In this document: piece by piece, positions 1 through 7,820 of the stretch
Layout: every line of letters begins with the position of its first letter
Numbering within the stretch: the stretch's first letter is position 1
Assembly: GCA_002803225.1 (NCBI GenBank)
Contig: NXFV01001795.1
Coordinates: 1 to 10,284, forward strand
Direction: 5' to 3'
DNA length: 10,284 nt
Source of the DNA: Gamarada debralockiae
Lineage: Eukaryota; Ascomycota; Leotiomycetes; Helotiales; Hyphodiscaceae
Notes under the pieces: generated by a model
What the model saw: the letters and a program-made list of their open reading frames with translations, nothing else
What the model was told of the DNA's origin: nothing
Database searches by the model: none
Translations under genes and position numbers: made by a program

Positions 1-63
1 GGCGTTTGGTGGGAGCGTGTTGGGGCGATGGAGTGGTTTTGTGACGTCAAATCCATCCATCAT
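1..63 (-). CDS. Possible N-terminal start of a truncated gene (unknown product)
   Basis: Reading the minus strand from an ATG pair at 58-63, 21 codons stay open to the window edge; the peptide begins MMDGFDVTKPLHRPNT. A weak TATA-like AT stretch (about 107-115) lies some 45-50 bp upstream. The spacing, about 230 bp beyond the stop of the neighbouring monooxygenase on the same strand, suits a compact fungal genome. I recognise no family, and 21 open codons can occur by chance, so this is only a possible gene start cut by the window boundary. Confidence 0.25.
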   Translation of the reverse strand, partial: MMDGFDVTKPLHRPNTLPPNA

Positions 64-290
64 AGCCTTGCTGATGTATGCCAAACAGCCTTAAGAAGTA
101 ATTGCTTATATTTCTGGATGAGATCGCCACAAGTATGCTGCAATTGCCGAAATGATCAACATCACGTATCACTCAAGTAACAAAGGTTCGATGGGCCACT
201 TGCCACAACACCGCTCGTTTGTGTTTTCCAAAACTCCCTGATTTAGTTGCTACTACACAGCAAACGCTCTGTGTTGAGAGTGCAACCTTG

Positions 291-1948
291 TTAAAGCTTG
301 CCGTTAACTTTCGACATCTCCGCTTTGCAAGCAGCAAATACGTCGTGCTTAAAGTTGTGCACAGTGTACTCTGCTGGATTTGCTGTGATTCTCCCGTTAA
401 CAAATACTTATCACCGATTAAAACTATTGTACTCACTTGGAATGTTGCCATCTGGCATGTAAGGTAGTACGGATTCTCGAACCTTTGTTGCTTCATCTTG
501 TCCAGCATTCGAGAGCATCTGCATGACACTCGCTCGATTCCGACGTATGTTTTCGAAGTGCTGGAGACGAGAGGCTATTGACGCGGCATCTGGGGAAGAA
601 AATTTGGAAAATACAGCGCCGAGAGCGGCTCCATCCTCGATTGCTTGGGCTCCGGCTTGACCTTGGACTATCGAGTTGCGATAAGCACGTAACCGTCAGA
701 ATCAGGATGGAGAGAAAAGGGGGAGACTTACACGGAAGCATGGGATGGGCGGCATCACCGATGATCACGAGGCGTGATTTGTGCCAAGTAGGTAGTGGTG
801 CTCTGAAGAGCAGCTTGTATAGTTTGACGTCTCTTGCTTTTCTATTCAGAGGTGAGCTTAGTTCGGGGATGATGCGCAGTTTGACCCACCTGCACGCTGC
901 TTGTAACGATGGGTGGAATTCTCTTATTTCGTTCATCAAGATCTCCAAGTCGGCTTCAAGGTTCCATCCTAGACTTGGGTTAGTGAATAGCATTATTTGA
1001 GATGAACAATTTGAATGCACACCTTCCTCTGAGTCCAGACGCTCGTTGTCTGGGATAATGATTGCTATATTCTGCATTTGGTTGCTATTCAGGCGTCAAC
1101 GATCTGATTGAGAGATAAATAAAATAGGAACATACTCTCGGCAGGGATACCAAACGATCCTCTGGGTGTTCTTTCCTTGTGCAATGACATAGTATCGTGC
1201 CTTCCCTTCGTGATTCTCCATCAAAGCCTCGGTCTCAGGATCATCCATAAGCTCTTGACTTGGCAAGAGAAACCGAAAGCATGAAAGGCCCTTCGGGATG
1301 GCAGGATTGTCGTATCCGATGATATGTTTCACTGCAACTGAGTGAATGCCGTCTGCTCCAATTATCAAATCGGCCTTCAATGTCGTCCCATCGGACAACA
1401 CCACTACGCCCTCCTCTGGGTTCTATACATCCACATCAGTCTGAATTTACCCAACGAGTGCTTCCAAAACTCACATAACTCCTCACTTCCTTCCTCAATA
1501 AAATCTGGGCTGGCCTTCCTGGGCCCTCCTCTCTAGTTGCCAAACGCTTTAACTCATTGTGCAAATCCACCCTGTGAGACAGATAAAATTCTGCCCCATA
1601 TTTTTGCTCAATGTCATCGTAATACTCCTCACTAAAAGCCTGTAAAGAGTCTCCATGAACGAAAAATGCGCTGCGAGAAGTCACTAGACGCGCTCTCTTC
1701 ACATCAAAGTCCCATCTCACAAGCACTCGGGTCGCATTTGGTTGTACATGAATTGCTGCTCCAACTTCATGCAACATCGAAGACTTCTCCAGTATCTACT
1801 TGCTATCAGCACCAGAATTGTTGAGGCTATTGCCGAATCCCCGAACATGATTGGGTGGGAGGCGTACCTGGACATCGTGACCAGCTCTCCTCAGGCCAAT
1901 AGCAGCGGACAATCCCGCAATACCAGCACCAACGATGATGACTTTCAT
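291..1948 (-). CDS. FAD-dependent monooxygenase, salicylate hydroxylase-like (8 exons, intact)
   Basis: Group A flavoprotein monooxygenase (FAD_binding_3 type), using NAD(P)H and O2 to hydroxylate or epoxidise a small, often aromatic, substrate; the substrate cannot be told. My spliced model is complement of 1868-1948, 1475-1795, 1136-1422, 1023-1084, 890-968, 732-841, 437-667 and 291-382, giving 420 aa and a TAA stop. All seven introns (48-72 nt) are GT..AG; several have clear branch sites, for example CTAAC in intron 4. Residues 1-12 carry the dinucleotide fold (MKVIIVGAGIAG), 154-159 the DG motif (IIGADG), and 305-326 the GD motif (GDAAHPMLPFQGQ...EDG), which only appears intact after splicing out 668-731. 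The ATG has A at -3. Length matches the family. No lesion is visible; no leader peptide, so probably cytosolic. Alternative names: zeaxanthin epoxidase-like or secondary-metabolism FMO. Confidence 0.93.
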
Positions 1949-2344
1949 CTTTGAAGGAAAAAGAGGCCGCCAAATTACGAGAGAAGATTTTGGCCGCTGG
2001 AATCGTGATATTTGAGTTGCCGAGTGCTGTTGATCTTTATCAGGTACTTGTACGTAAAATGGGGCGCGCTGGCACTACCGGTAATGGACTCTCGCGCTTG
2101 TACGAGTCGAGGATCGCTTTCACCGAGGGCAGAACTGCATCTTCATCTTCATGTGCTTGAAGGCTGAGATGGTGTAACACGAGCTTGGGGATGATGTGTG
2201 ACGATTAGGTCATGGGCAAGTGAGTTTTGATTCGCTCATGCGCCAGAGAAGTCGAGAAAAGCTCGTGCTAATTGCCGAATAAGAGTAGCAATTCCGGCAA
2301 AAGCCATGACATGGACCTCGAAGCTTCCCATCGTCATCGAATGG
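1949..2344. promoter_or_regulatory. Intergenic region: upstream region of the monooxygenase and downstream region of the DUF1349 gene
   Basis: This 396 bp stretch separates two tandem minus-strand genes, so it should hold the monooxygenase promoter and the DUF1349 3' end. I see no clear TATA box close to the monooxygenase ATG. A plus-strand frame stays open over 1942-2160 but lacks an ATG near its beginning and abuts the monooxygenase start head to head; I do not call it a gene. A short inverted repeat lies at 2272-2300. Confidence 0.5.
2272..2300. repeat. Short imperfect inverted repeat
   Basis: TTGCCGAAT (2272-2280) is answered by ATTCCGGCAA (2291-2300), matching except for one extra base, with a 10 nt loop. 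It sits about 45 bp beyond the DUF1349 stop codon. It could form a hairpin in the 3' region of that transcript or be a protein-binding palindrome; it could also be chance. Confidence 0.35.
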
Positions 2345-2962
2345 TCAGATAAGATCTAATTCCCACCCGTTAAAATCAACCACAAGGCCTTGCTCCTTCC
2401 CTTCAGCGCTCGCAGTCGGTTTTGCAACGTATACGCCAACCCAACACTCCTTTTCAGCTCCTTCACTTAGAATCCACGTGACTTCCCTAATCGGAACCCT
2501 TTTCTCCCCATCAATCACATAGATCCACAGCGTCTTCTCCTCTTTATTCCTCTCAAACTCCAAGGTAACTTCCTTGCCATCCTTGAGCCCCGTCTGCACC
2601 AGACTCCAATCCGCCCACCGATCCGCGGCTACCGTACTCACATACGCCTCATTTTGATAGAACTCAACCCCACTCTTTATCCACTTTCTTGTTCCATCGG
2701 AGGAGGAAGGGAGGATGAGCACCAGCCCGCCTTGGTCGTAGAGCGTGGACCAGTTCGCGGAGACCGTGACGCGCACGCGTTGGAAAGTAGAGAGTGGAAG
2801 AGATTTGTAGAGGATGGGAGCGTTGAAGGCTTCGATTTTAGGCGGGCCGGGTTTGCGCCAGATATCCGTTGAGGGGTGAGTTCCGAGTTGGAAGGAAGTT
2901 GATGAAGGCGAAGGTGGGGTGTCGCTGCTGTTTGCGAACTTGAAGTCGAGTTTGGCAGCCAT
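2345..2962 (-). CDS. DUF1349 domain protein (concanavalin A-like fold), single exon
   Basis: A 205 aa protein in one uninterrupted frame, ATG at 2960-2962 with A at -3, TGA at 2345-2347. It reads as the DUF1349 family, whose members adopt a beta-sandwich lectin/glucanase-like fold; a few bacterial and yeast relatives are annotated as sugar-related, but no activity is established. Characteristic segments are WSTLYDQGGLVL (about residues 71-82), KWIKSGVEFYQNEAYVS (about 93-109), DWSL, and WVGVYVAKP near the C-terminus, then VDFNGWELDL at the end. The N-terminal 30 residues are Ser/Pro/Thr rich and not a signal peptide, so the protein is probably cytosolic. It lies tandem with the monooxygenase, 396 bp apart; a shared role is not shown. 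No lesions seen. Confidence 0.88.
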   Translation of the reverse strand: MAAKLDFKFANSSDTPPSPSSTSFQLGTHPSTDIWRKPGPPKIEAFNAPILYKSLPLSTFQRVRVTVSANWSTLYDQGGLVLILPSSSDGTRKWIKSGVEFYQNEAYVSTVAADRWADWSLVQTGLKDGKEVTLEFERNKEEKTLWIYVIDGEKRVPIREVTWILSEGAEKECWVGVYVAKPTASAEGKEQGLVVDFNGWELDLI

Positions 2963-3647
2963 TTTGACGTGGATTGAAGGGCTTCAAAAGCTGGAAAAAT
3001 TTATAACACGTTGCAGTGTGAGAAAAGAAGTATGTGAATGGAGTGACAAACTTCTGCTGAGATGCCCGACCTTTGTTGCCGTGGCGAAGTTGGCAACGAG
3101 AGGTTGGCATCACATCACGTGCTTACCCCTCCTTTATCCTGTCATTTGTGACCCACTTTTTGCCTTTATGCCTGAGGCCCACATGTAATTAAACCCAGAC
3201 CAAGGCTCTGCATAAGAAGAGCCTCCCTCGCACCTTAGAACGAACAAGCTGGTTTTAGTTCGAAGAATCACAATCCCGCCATAGAATGAAGTCCTCTACC
3301 TCGCCGACTTGGGTTCTGGAATCGGAGGTATCTGGAAACATGTTAAAGGCTTTTGTGTTAAAATGGTTCCTGAAATTATAATTTGCTTTCTCAGAAAGAA
3401 AAAAAAACCGCTTGTTATGCTCCCGTCTTTCTAATGTCACAATTAGACCTCTGTTGGTTTTTCAGCGACGGTCTATTAATTCTATAGTAGGAAGTGCCCT
3501 ATATATACACTTGGAACACTATATTTACCACCTAATGTGACTCATACCGAAGGTTCTAGTTATACTTATTTGCCACTGTATTTGTCACCCTTCTAAATAG
3601 AAGCTTCTAGGCTCTTCAATATCCGACAACCTCATTTGCTTACTCCG
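2963..3647. promoter_or_regulatory. Intergenic region: DUF1349 promoter and 3' end of the membrane protein gene
   Basis: 685 bp without a supported gene. It contains the TATA box for the DUF1349 gene (2999-3005), an inverted pair GTTGCC/GGCAAC (3075-3080 and 3092-3097), and a CACGTG E-box (3116-3121), the core bound by bHLH regulators. A second TATA-like run (CTATATATAC, about 3499-3508, plus strand) and a small inverted pair around 3425-3448 have no gene beside them. The AT-rich half (3400-3620) may be old repeat debris, which I cannot identify. Short open frames here on both strands show no family features. Confidence 0.5.
2999..3005 (-). promoter_or_regulatory. TATA box of the DUF1349 gene
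   Basis: On the minus strand the sequence reads TATAAAT, within GTTATAAATTTTTC, 37-45 bp upstream of the DUF1349 ATG. The position implies a short 5' leader. It is the best-formed core promoter element seen in the window. Confidence 0.55.
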
Positions 3648-5156
3648 CTATGGAGCATCTCTCCTATTCGCCCAAGCATCATTGCTGGACGCTTGCGCTT
3701 GTATGCTTCCTATGCACCCGTTCTCAATTCCGTCATTGTTTTCATAAGTTACCAAGATACTCGTCTTCATCACAATCCATTGACCGACCTTCTCGCCCTC
3801 CATACTCAAAATGTTCTCTTCACTCGTCCCAGCTCTCGCTTCTATATCGACACTGGGAAGTCTTGCACTCTTTCCTGGAGATGGCCTTCCGTAGCGTTTC
3901 ATTTCGTACGAATTTGAAGTCCCTTTTACTGATGTGCCGAAGCTGGTGAAGAGTGGTCGAATGAGGGGTACGGAGGCGGCTATGCTGACAAGTGCGCATT
4001 CAACCCTTGAGATTATATTAGCGCGTTGCTAGGAGAAATTGGGAGGGTAAAATAAGTGAGACCTTACACTACCCATGTGAAAAATGGCACCGTGTTAACT
4101 AATTGTCCGCGTCAGCTTCGAGTGACATTTCCTGCGTTGAACAGACTTACATGTGAAGTCGCCCCTATTACCGAGGGATTGAAGCTGAACTGTTTTGATA
4201 ACACAGGCTACGAAAGCCCTACAGAGGAAGACGTAAGCATTTGTCTGCTTGTTTGGGGTTTCATTTCCTCACAAAATGCTAAGACTGAGAAGTATACCCA
4301 GACCAATCTTGAGATGTTTGCTGATCTTCAAAGACCAGAAGACAGTCGCGGGGAGAATCGTCAGGAATAGATCCACGGCGGAGTTCAAAGCTCCTTGAAC
4401 AAATCCAGTATACTGGAGCAATGTCAGCACGCCAACGAATCTTAAGAACAATCATACCTCTTGAACTTTCGGGCTCCAGCATTTCCCCGGATGACCTATT
4501 GGGTCCCACAACGTCTCCACATGCTCGCATTGAGCGAATATGAGAATACAAACTAAGACATTCAACACAAATGATTCCCAAAATAGAGCCCATAGGCACC
4601 ATTTCCTCGTTTTCGTCGTTCCGAAAAGCTGAAGCATAAGCAAGATGCAAGCCATGCGGCCGAGTGACGGCGCCATCACACCTGATATTGCCAAGTCAGC
4701 CAAAGGTCCAGGTGAGAGGTCATGGAAGGAAGCTACCCATTGGTTGGCCAATAAAACTGTACTTCAATGCCATAATTCTCTGATGCGGGCTCAAGAAAAA
4801 GAAGTGTCGACCCAAACCATATTGATGTTGGACTGTAAGGCATGCACACAATGTAAGACCAAATCCCTTTTACCAGTCAGCAATCTATTTCCTCTCACTC
4901 CTGTACGAGGGGATATTCAATACTCACAACTGATAGAGTCATCAAAACATCCCCTAGTCCAAGCTGCCGAGTAATTTTCCATTGTGTGAACAGCCTAAGC
5001 GCGACCACCATAATTGTGATCCCGTAGAGAACCCATATCGTTCTCATCATAGGCCCAGCTACGGTCCTTTAGATAGTTGCCGTGCCCGAAAGGCATATTT
5101 AACTCACCAATATTGACATCGGGCCCATCTGGCACAGGAATCTCCGAACTGCTCAT
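3648..5156 (-). CDS. Seven-helix integral membrane protein, fungal rhodopsin-domain/PTH11-like (8 exons, intact)
   Basis: Belongs to the large fungal rhodopsin-domain family that includes PTH11-like receptor candidates; ligands are unknown for nearly all members. Model: complement of 5108-5156, 4928-5058, 4737-4866, 4458-4681, 4273-4412, 4151-4218, 4068-4098 and 3648-4005, 376 aa. Helices by eye: 24-41, 52-72, 92-122, 132-154, 179-204, 212-235, 250-277. Family marks are ALRLFT and LGLGDVLM near the N-terminus, QYGLGRH (75-81), the QC...WDP...GKC loop (154-171), and the final-helix pattern W..VE...SIAASVPLIRPLF (256-277). A polar cytoplasmic tail of about 100 residues ends with the family-like IVMKTSILVTYEN segment. 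Introns 2 and 7 use AAG acceptors, and exon 7 is only 31 nt. An alternative intron 7 (GTAGTG donor at 4072, TAG acceptor at 4030-4031) also stays open but fits the last helix less well. It is a plasma-membrane receptor candidate; no CFEM domain is present. Confidence 0.9.
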
Positions 5157-5329
5157 ATTTCTCCGATTTCACTTGAACATTGGAAGGTGCGAGGTAACAG
5201 TCAACATTAGCGGAGAACTTAAAATGGGGTGTTTGGTCGAAGTGGAGGGTTTTCGGAAGTTATAGAAAGGAAGGGAGTATGGAGTGCAAGATGCGACGAT
5301 GTGGATATGAATCCCTTAAGGACAAGAAT

Positions 5330-5575
5330 TCATCGCTTGACAAAGATCTCACCTGAAGTCTTGGGCTCGCCCCGACGGAAGCTGTACATTGTGAAAGTAC
5401 CATCAGTCCATTGCGCGTTTTGAGTTCCTCTTAATGCAAAGGAACTTAACTCTAACTTAAGGCTTGAGAAAGACGCCTGTCTTAAGTCAGAGCCTGGGGT
5501 CTTAGTATCAGCGCTCTTTGAGAGAATTGGGAGGAAGTTCTTCGAGAATAGTTCGACTGGCTCATGGTTGGAAGT
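5330..5575 (-). other. 82-codon open stretch without a start codon; possible exon or gene remnant
   Basis: On the minus strand one frame is open from just after a TAA (5576-5578) to a TGA at 5330-5332. It has no ATG until two thirds through. Its last third reads like real protein: GTQNAQWTDGTFTMYSF followed by RRGEPKTSGEIFVKR. An AG|GTGAGA donor-like site interrupts the KTSGEI codons, so it could be an internal exon. I recognise no family. It could be a leftover of a gene replaced or deleted between the membrane protein gene and the pseudogene, or a chance open frame. Confidence 0.25.
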
Positions 5576-5719
5576 TTATTCAGCGGTCAATGCAATCATG
5601 GTTTGTTTCGTACTGGGGGGTAAAGTGTTCTGGTAGTCCAAACCTTAACCTTACTTGGGTAGTGCGACTCGGGACTTCGGACAGGTTTCAGGCCTGTTTT
5701 AGCGGACAGCGAGCGTTTC

Positions 5720-5753
5720 CTGTTCTTTTCTTTCACATGAAAAGACAGAACAG
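5720..5753. repeat. Inverted repeat (hairpin) beside poly-A/T tract
   Basis: CTGTTCT at 5720-5726 pairs with AGAACAG at 5747-5753, and the inner T-rich and A-rich parts (TTTTC, GAAAA) extend the pairing imperfectly. It is directly followed by A- and T-runs to about 5796. It may be a terminator-like or repeat-edge structure; no target duplication was found. Confidence 0.35.
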
Positions 5754-7121
5754 ATTAAAAAAAAATTGGTATTTTTTTTAAAAAAAAAAATTTCGGTTCA
5801 AGTCATGTTCTGTTACACAAAGAAAACCTCGCACTAACTATCAGCAGCCCTACCTATCCTTCAGTTACTGACCTAGTCTGAACTTTAACCCCGACTTGCT
5901 CTCTGCAGAGAAAATGATCCATCCGAATTCGACACGGACGATCCCAATTGAGGGGAGCAAGTCATTGTAGCTAAGGGTCGGAATAGCCTTCGGATGAAGG
6001 CAAAGCTAATCTATGATTGGACCCCGAAATCATTCGGCTGGGACAAACCCACTTCAACATTTCTTGACTTTATTCTAGAAACATCTTCTGTTTCTACAGA
6101 AGGGTCGATGGCTTTCCAAACACAGCAGACTAGAACGGAAATAAAGTTCGCGGCAACTTCAACTTCGAGAGTTTGCCCCTGAATGTAACCAGGCACCAAT
6201 ATCGAACTCAACAGTGAGTTGATCTGCAGGAGGTAGCTTCTATTGACTATCAAGCGAAAGGGGCCAAGAAAATGGAAGGTTTCAAGCATGGCGCTTACAT
6301 CAGAGGGCCAGTTGACAAAGTTGAAGGTTGGGTTGTATATTCTGATTCCAGACACATCCAAAAGTTTGGTGATGTTCGTCCGCGGAGTTCATCGAGTTGA
6401 ATCTCATGTTGCAAGATTGTGGTTGTGGTGTTCGTCAAACCAGTTGGAAGTCTTGAACATTGAGGGTCTATTTTGTGAGCTCTTGGGTCGCGGGTATGTT
6501 GCCAAATTAGGGTTCTTGCAGTCCAGTCAGTGCTAAGAATTGTTGTGAATCACACGTTGCGTTTGAGCGAACGACAAGTCCATGCTGATTGCGATGGACT
6601 GCCGGCAGCTGTGGTACTCACAGCATGTTCGAGATCTCCCGGTACTACAAGTGTGATCATTGTTTCCCTGATATGTTTTTAAGCTGATATGGTTTTGGAT
6701 CTGATTTGCGGAAGTTCTGTATACAGTCCTCAGGGGGTCATTGCACCGGTCCATAGATCCATCAGAAATGGAGCAGCGTCTGGAAATCTTCTGGGGAGTA
6801 CAACGTCCACTTCAACTCCATAAGTTGGCACCTTAGTCGATATCGCAAATGCTGCTGATGTTGAAGCCACAAACAAGAAGTGGACAAGATCGCCATCAAT
6901 CTTGTGGAGGTTGATCAGCTGGGAAGAGTTGTACGGGATGTTGGGTTCCATTCCTAGAGCTGCGACGCCAGTGAGAATGTCTGCTTCGGTAGCTACGTTA
7001 ACGACATTGCTTATTTGAGCAATTGAGTGAATAGTTTCGGTGATCTTTGAGTTGTCGATAAGTTCCCCTTGGGCATACACGGTTATAGTTGACTAATTGC
7101 TAACAATGAGGATCGGTAAAC

Positions 7122-7124
7122 TTA
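7122..7124. other. Target site duplication, left copy (TTA)
   Basis: TTA immediately left of the element's GGCTCTTTT terminus, repeated at 7818-7820 immediately right of the other terminus. A 3 bp TTA/TAA duplication is the hallmark of PIF/Harbinger insertions. Confidence 0.7.
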
Positions 7125-7185
7125 GGCTCTTTTCAGTTACTCGATGTTGCCTCTCAACATCGACCTCTACATCGACCTAATTAGG
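7125..7185 (+). repeat. Left terminal inverted repeat of the DNA transposon
   Basis: About 61 bp matching the right end (7759-7817) in inverted orientation, with a 2 nt length difference near positions 7142-7152 and scattered transitions. The inner 33 bp is the best-conserved part. Confidence 0.8.
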
Positions 7186-7352
7186 GTCGATATTGTAGCT
7201 CAACATGCTCCCAATTGGGATGTATGTTGAGCTTCATTGTCGTTTCAAATTTAGCTTAATTCGAAATTCTAGCGAATCTATGTGGGGCTCTTAAAACCTT
7301 GATTCCCCATATAATTTTTCTATCTTCGTGTACCATTCCAATTATCATCGCT

Positions 7353-7475
7353 ATGCCTCCGCGACGCCAAAATACGAAGAAAAAGCCGGCCGACGAGGTC
7401 GAGGTGATAGCTAGTATTTCTGGTGCTTCTATTTTAGAGCTTCATGCGCCCAGCATTCTTCCTCCTTCCCCGTGA
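7353..7475 (+). CDS. Short basic open frame inside the transposon (40 aa), doubtful
   Basis: ATG at 7353 starts MPPRRQNTKKKPADEVEV..., ending at TGA 7473-7475. The basic Pro/Arg/Lys start followed by an acidic stretch resembles the beginning of a nuclear protein and might be the truncated first exon of a transposon-borne or captured gene. No domain can be assigned. Forty codons is short enough to be chance. Confidence 0.2.
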   Translation: MPPRRQNTKKKPADEVEVIASISGASILELHAPSILPPSP

Positions 7476-7545
7476 TATTTCGCCCTGAAAGCTATATATA
7501 AAGAGGAGGGTTTCTGCTAAGTCGAGGTCATCGTCATCAAAATCC

Positions 7546-7686
7546 ATGGTCATAGTGGTGGTTGCTGTGAAGGATGCAAAAGGAAGCTTTCATGTCTTGC
7601 CTAATCCGGAGGGATATTTTGCTCCCAATCTAGACGTCCTGTGGATCCCTTTTTTGTATGGAAAATTGGACCCCGGTCGACGTTGA
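7546..7686 (+). CDS. Short open frame inside the transposon (46 aa), doubtful
   Basis: ATG at 7546 starts MVIVVVAVKDAKGSFHV and ends with TGA at 7684-7686; the middle reads PNPEGYFAPNLDVLWIPF. A TATA-like box (TATATATAAAG, 7493-7503) lies about 43 bp before the ATG, so a transcript is conceivable. I recognise no family. It may be the downstream part of a captured or degraded gene shared with the 7353-7475 frame. Confidence 0.2.
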   Translation: MVIVVVAVKDAKGSFHVLPNPEGYFAPNLDVLWIPFLYGKLDPGRR

Positions 7687-7758
7687 GTCTATTCTACCTA
7701 ATCCGCAAAACGACGTTGAGAATCAACACCTTGCCTTTTTATTTGGAACGCAACATGG

Positions 7759-7817
7759 CCTAATTAGGCCGATGTAGAGGCCGATGTTGAGTGGCAGCGT
7801 TGCAACCGAAAAGGCCC
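7759..7817 (-). repeat. Right terminal inverted repeat of the DNA transposon
   Basis: Read on the minus strand it begins GGGCCTTTTCGGTTGC and pairs with 7125-7185. It contains the palindrome GGCCTAATTAGGCC (7757-7770 including flanking bases). This copy looks the less mutated of the two. Confidence 0.8.
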
Positions 7818-7820
7818 TTA
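7818..7820. other. Target site duplication, right copy (TTA)
   Basis: TTA directly after the right terminus GGCCC, matching 7122-7124. Confidence 0.7.

Larger units (their letters stand above)
5157..6010. other. Intergenic region upstream of the membrane protein gene; no confident gene
   Basis: About 850 bp. The first part should hold the membrane protein promoter; a CCAAT-type motif reads on the minus strand at 5179-5184, about 25 bp from the ATG. An 82-codon minus-strand open stretch (5330-5575) is listed separately. Around 5758-5796 there are long A and T runs next to a hairpin (5720-5753). The right end adjoins the decayed C-terminus of the GH106-like pseudogene. Nothing else recognisable. 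Confidence 0.5.
7125..7817. mobile_element. Non-autonomous PIF/Harbinger-like DNA transposon (MITE-like), 693 bp
   Basis: The two ends are inverted copies. The left end starts GGCTCTTTTCAGTT; the right end, read on the minus strand, starts GGGCCTTTTCGGTT. Further in, both carry a 33 bp block (7153-7185 and 7759-7791) differing at two positions, containing CTCAACATCG, CTCTACATCG and the palindrome CCTAATTAGG. The insertion is flanked by TTA on both sides. Terminus GGGCC/GGCT with a TTA duplication fits PIF/Harbinger (Tourist-type) elements. No transposase is encoded; two short open frames (7353-7475 and 7546-7686) lie inside. It is inserted within the GH106-like pseudogene, and excision with one TTA would rejoin that frame. 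Most terminal mismatches are transitions (C/T, G/A), as expected from mild RIP. Confidence 0.82.

Noticed and set aside
578..1000. 140-codon plus-strand open frame
   Set aside because: It lies antisense to monooxygenase exons 5-7 and their introns, whose spliced frame gives the full family motifs; it is a shadow.
1942..2160. Plus-strand open frame of about 70 codons directly beside the monooxygenase start
   Set aside because: It has no ATG in its first half, lies head to head with the monooxygenase ATG in what must be its promoter or leader, and shows no family segment. Its composition is somewhat protein-like, so a very old relic cannot be excluded.
3636..3949. Plus-strand frames around 3636-3949, including a signal-peptide-like start at 3811 (MFSSLVPALASISTLG)
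   Set aside because: They overlap the last exon of the membrane protein on the other strand, whose tail matches its family. The signal-like frame stops after 27 codons.
4056..4370. 104-codon plus-strand open frame
   Set aside because: It is antisense to exons 5-7 of the membrane protein gene; no recognisable domain.
5518..5781. Plus-strand open frame of 87 codons
   Set aside because: It ends in the poly-A/T run, has a biased composition and no family features, and overlaps the more protein-like minus-strand stretch.
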